Shown here piece after piece: positions 15,004-15,329 of a stretch of DNA of 15,329 bases (within the stretch, counting starts at the first letter, position 1; the number at the start of each line of letters is the position of its first letter). The position numbers and the translations under genes are program-made. Location of the stretch: assembly GCA_017472115.1 (NCBI GenBank), contig JAFUQW010000145.1, positions 1 to 15,329 of the forward strand, given 5' to 3'. This DNA comes from Bacteroidales bacterium (GTDB lineage Bacteria > Bacteroidota > Bacteroidia > Bacteroidales > UBA932). Below the pieces are notes generated by a model. That model was given only the letters and a program-made list of their open reading frames with translations, ran no database searches and had not been told where the DNA came from.

Positions 15004-15239
15004 ATAAAATTTTATATTTCAATTACTTATATATACTTTCACCAACCGTTTTTGGCAATTATATCCTCATTACCTTCAACCCCAAAAACAGAGGTAATTA
15101 TAACGAAAAAGAGGTCGCGATTTCTCGTAACCTCTTGATTTTGAGTGCTCCCGTAAGTATCGAAATGTTGAACCTGTGGAATGATTTCGGATCAACGGAA
15201 AAAGTAGGTTGGTAAATTTAGTCTTGTTACCTTTGTGGT
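15004..15239. other. Non-coding AT-rich, hairpin-rich junction
   Basis: With 14935-15003, this makes about 305 nt without a credible gene. It holds a 12-bp palindrome (15004-15015), a 7-bp inverted repeat ATTACCT/AGGTAAT (15069-15075 with 15092-15098), a longer hairpin at 15109-15136 and probably the left end of the insertion sequence that starts at the window edge. Short open frames here on either strand cross these hairpins and have no start signal or recognisable product. Confidence 0.6.
15109..15136 (-). terminator. Hairpin with minus-strand U-run
   Basis: AAGAGGTCGCGA (15109-15120) pairs with 15125-15136 in a 12-bp stem with one mismatch and one G-T wobble around a 4-nt loop. Five A precede it (15106-15110), which is a T-run on the minus strand; nothing T-rich follows on the + strand. 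It therefore looks like a terminator for a gene transcribed leftward, which is not present in the visible sequence. Confidence 0.55.
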
Positions 15240-15329
15240 ATGGTAACAAAGACATTATTAGAGACAATATTTCCAAGTGTCATCGTTGAGAACTTTGACA
15301 TCGTATCAATACAGCATTATCCCAAGGAT
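15240..15329 (+). mobile_element. Start of a transposase gene, ISAon1-type N-region protein (cut by the window)
   Basis: From the ATG at 15240 the frame stays open to the window end, giving 30 residues: MVTKTLLETIFPSVIVENFD, then IVSIQHYPKD. This strongly resembles the opening of the small N-region proteins of ISAon1-family elements common in Bacteroidetes (pattern TK-LLE-I-P---VE-FDIV), which precede the catalytic transposase. Only the first 30 residues are visible, so the family is a recollection-based call and intactness cannot be judged. A TAnnTTTG match (TACCTTTG, 15228-15235) sits only 4 nt before the ATG, too close for a normal leader. The left terminal inverted repeat should lie in 15137-15239 but cannot be defined without the other end. 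Confidence 0.5.

Noticed and set aside
15141..15175. tRNA 3'-end-like remnant on the minus strand (CGGGAGCA with an upstream TTCGA)
   Set aside because: The would-be T stem does not pair and no matching 5' acceptor strand is found within tRNA distance, so it cannot be supported as a tRNA or an attachment scar.
1..15329. CRISPR arrays or tandem repeat arrays
   Set aside because: No regularly spaced direct repeats were seen on reading the window.

Overview
The window looks like a chromosome segment of a member of the Bacteroidetes, most likely order Bacteroidales. Four things point there: the gene order rpmG – DUF4295 – ftsY, promoters with the Bacteroidetes TAnnTTTG -7 box, almost no Shine-Dalgarno sequences, and a FimA/Mfa1 plus FimB/Mfa2 (type V pilus) gene pair. 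Genus cannot be set from the sequence alone. All genes are on the + strand.

1-452: end of a ribosomal protein operon (rpmG, cut by the window edge, then the DUF4295 gene), closed by a strong intrinsic terminator. 453-7852: a seven-gene housekeeping operon with a clear promoter at its head: ftsY (SRP receptor), pheT (Phe-tRNA synthetase beta), a DUF4296 lipoprotein, a cytoplasmic amidohydrolase/deaminase, a radical SAM enzyme, dtd (D-aminoacyl-tRNA deacylase) and deoC (deoxyribose-phosphate aldolase). Gaps are 12 nt or less, with some overlaps, and a good terminator follows deoC.

7853-8010: an intergenic region unusually rich in dyad symmetry (an AT-rich palindrome, the deoC terminator, a GCGTAAAA inverted repeat and four CGTAA motifs). 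It precedes the most interesting part of the window.

8011-13763: a tightly packed five-gene surface-structure operon: (1) a lipoprotein with a carboxypeptidase-regulatory-like domain and an HELAH zinc-metallopeptidase motif; (2) a DUF3575 outer-membrane beta-barrel; (3) a lipoprotein combining a DUF3868-like region, an OmpA-like region and a TPR tail; (4) a fimbrillin; (5) a FimB/Mfa2-type anchor. I infer a type V-like pilus system carrying its own putative protease, which could replace or supplement the Arg-gingipain-type pilin processing known from Porphyromonas. This is the best candidate for an undescribed system here.

13764-14934: a promoter, tRNA-Leu(CAG), its terminator, and a D-2-hydroxyacid dehydrogenase with its own promoter. 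14935-15329: an AT-rich, hairpin-rich junction with a perfect 36-bp palindrome and a second hairpin, both followed by a T-run only when read on the minus strand. It leads into the truncated start of what looks like an ISAon1-type transposase N-region protein at the window edge.
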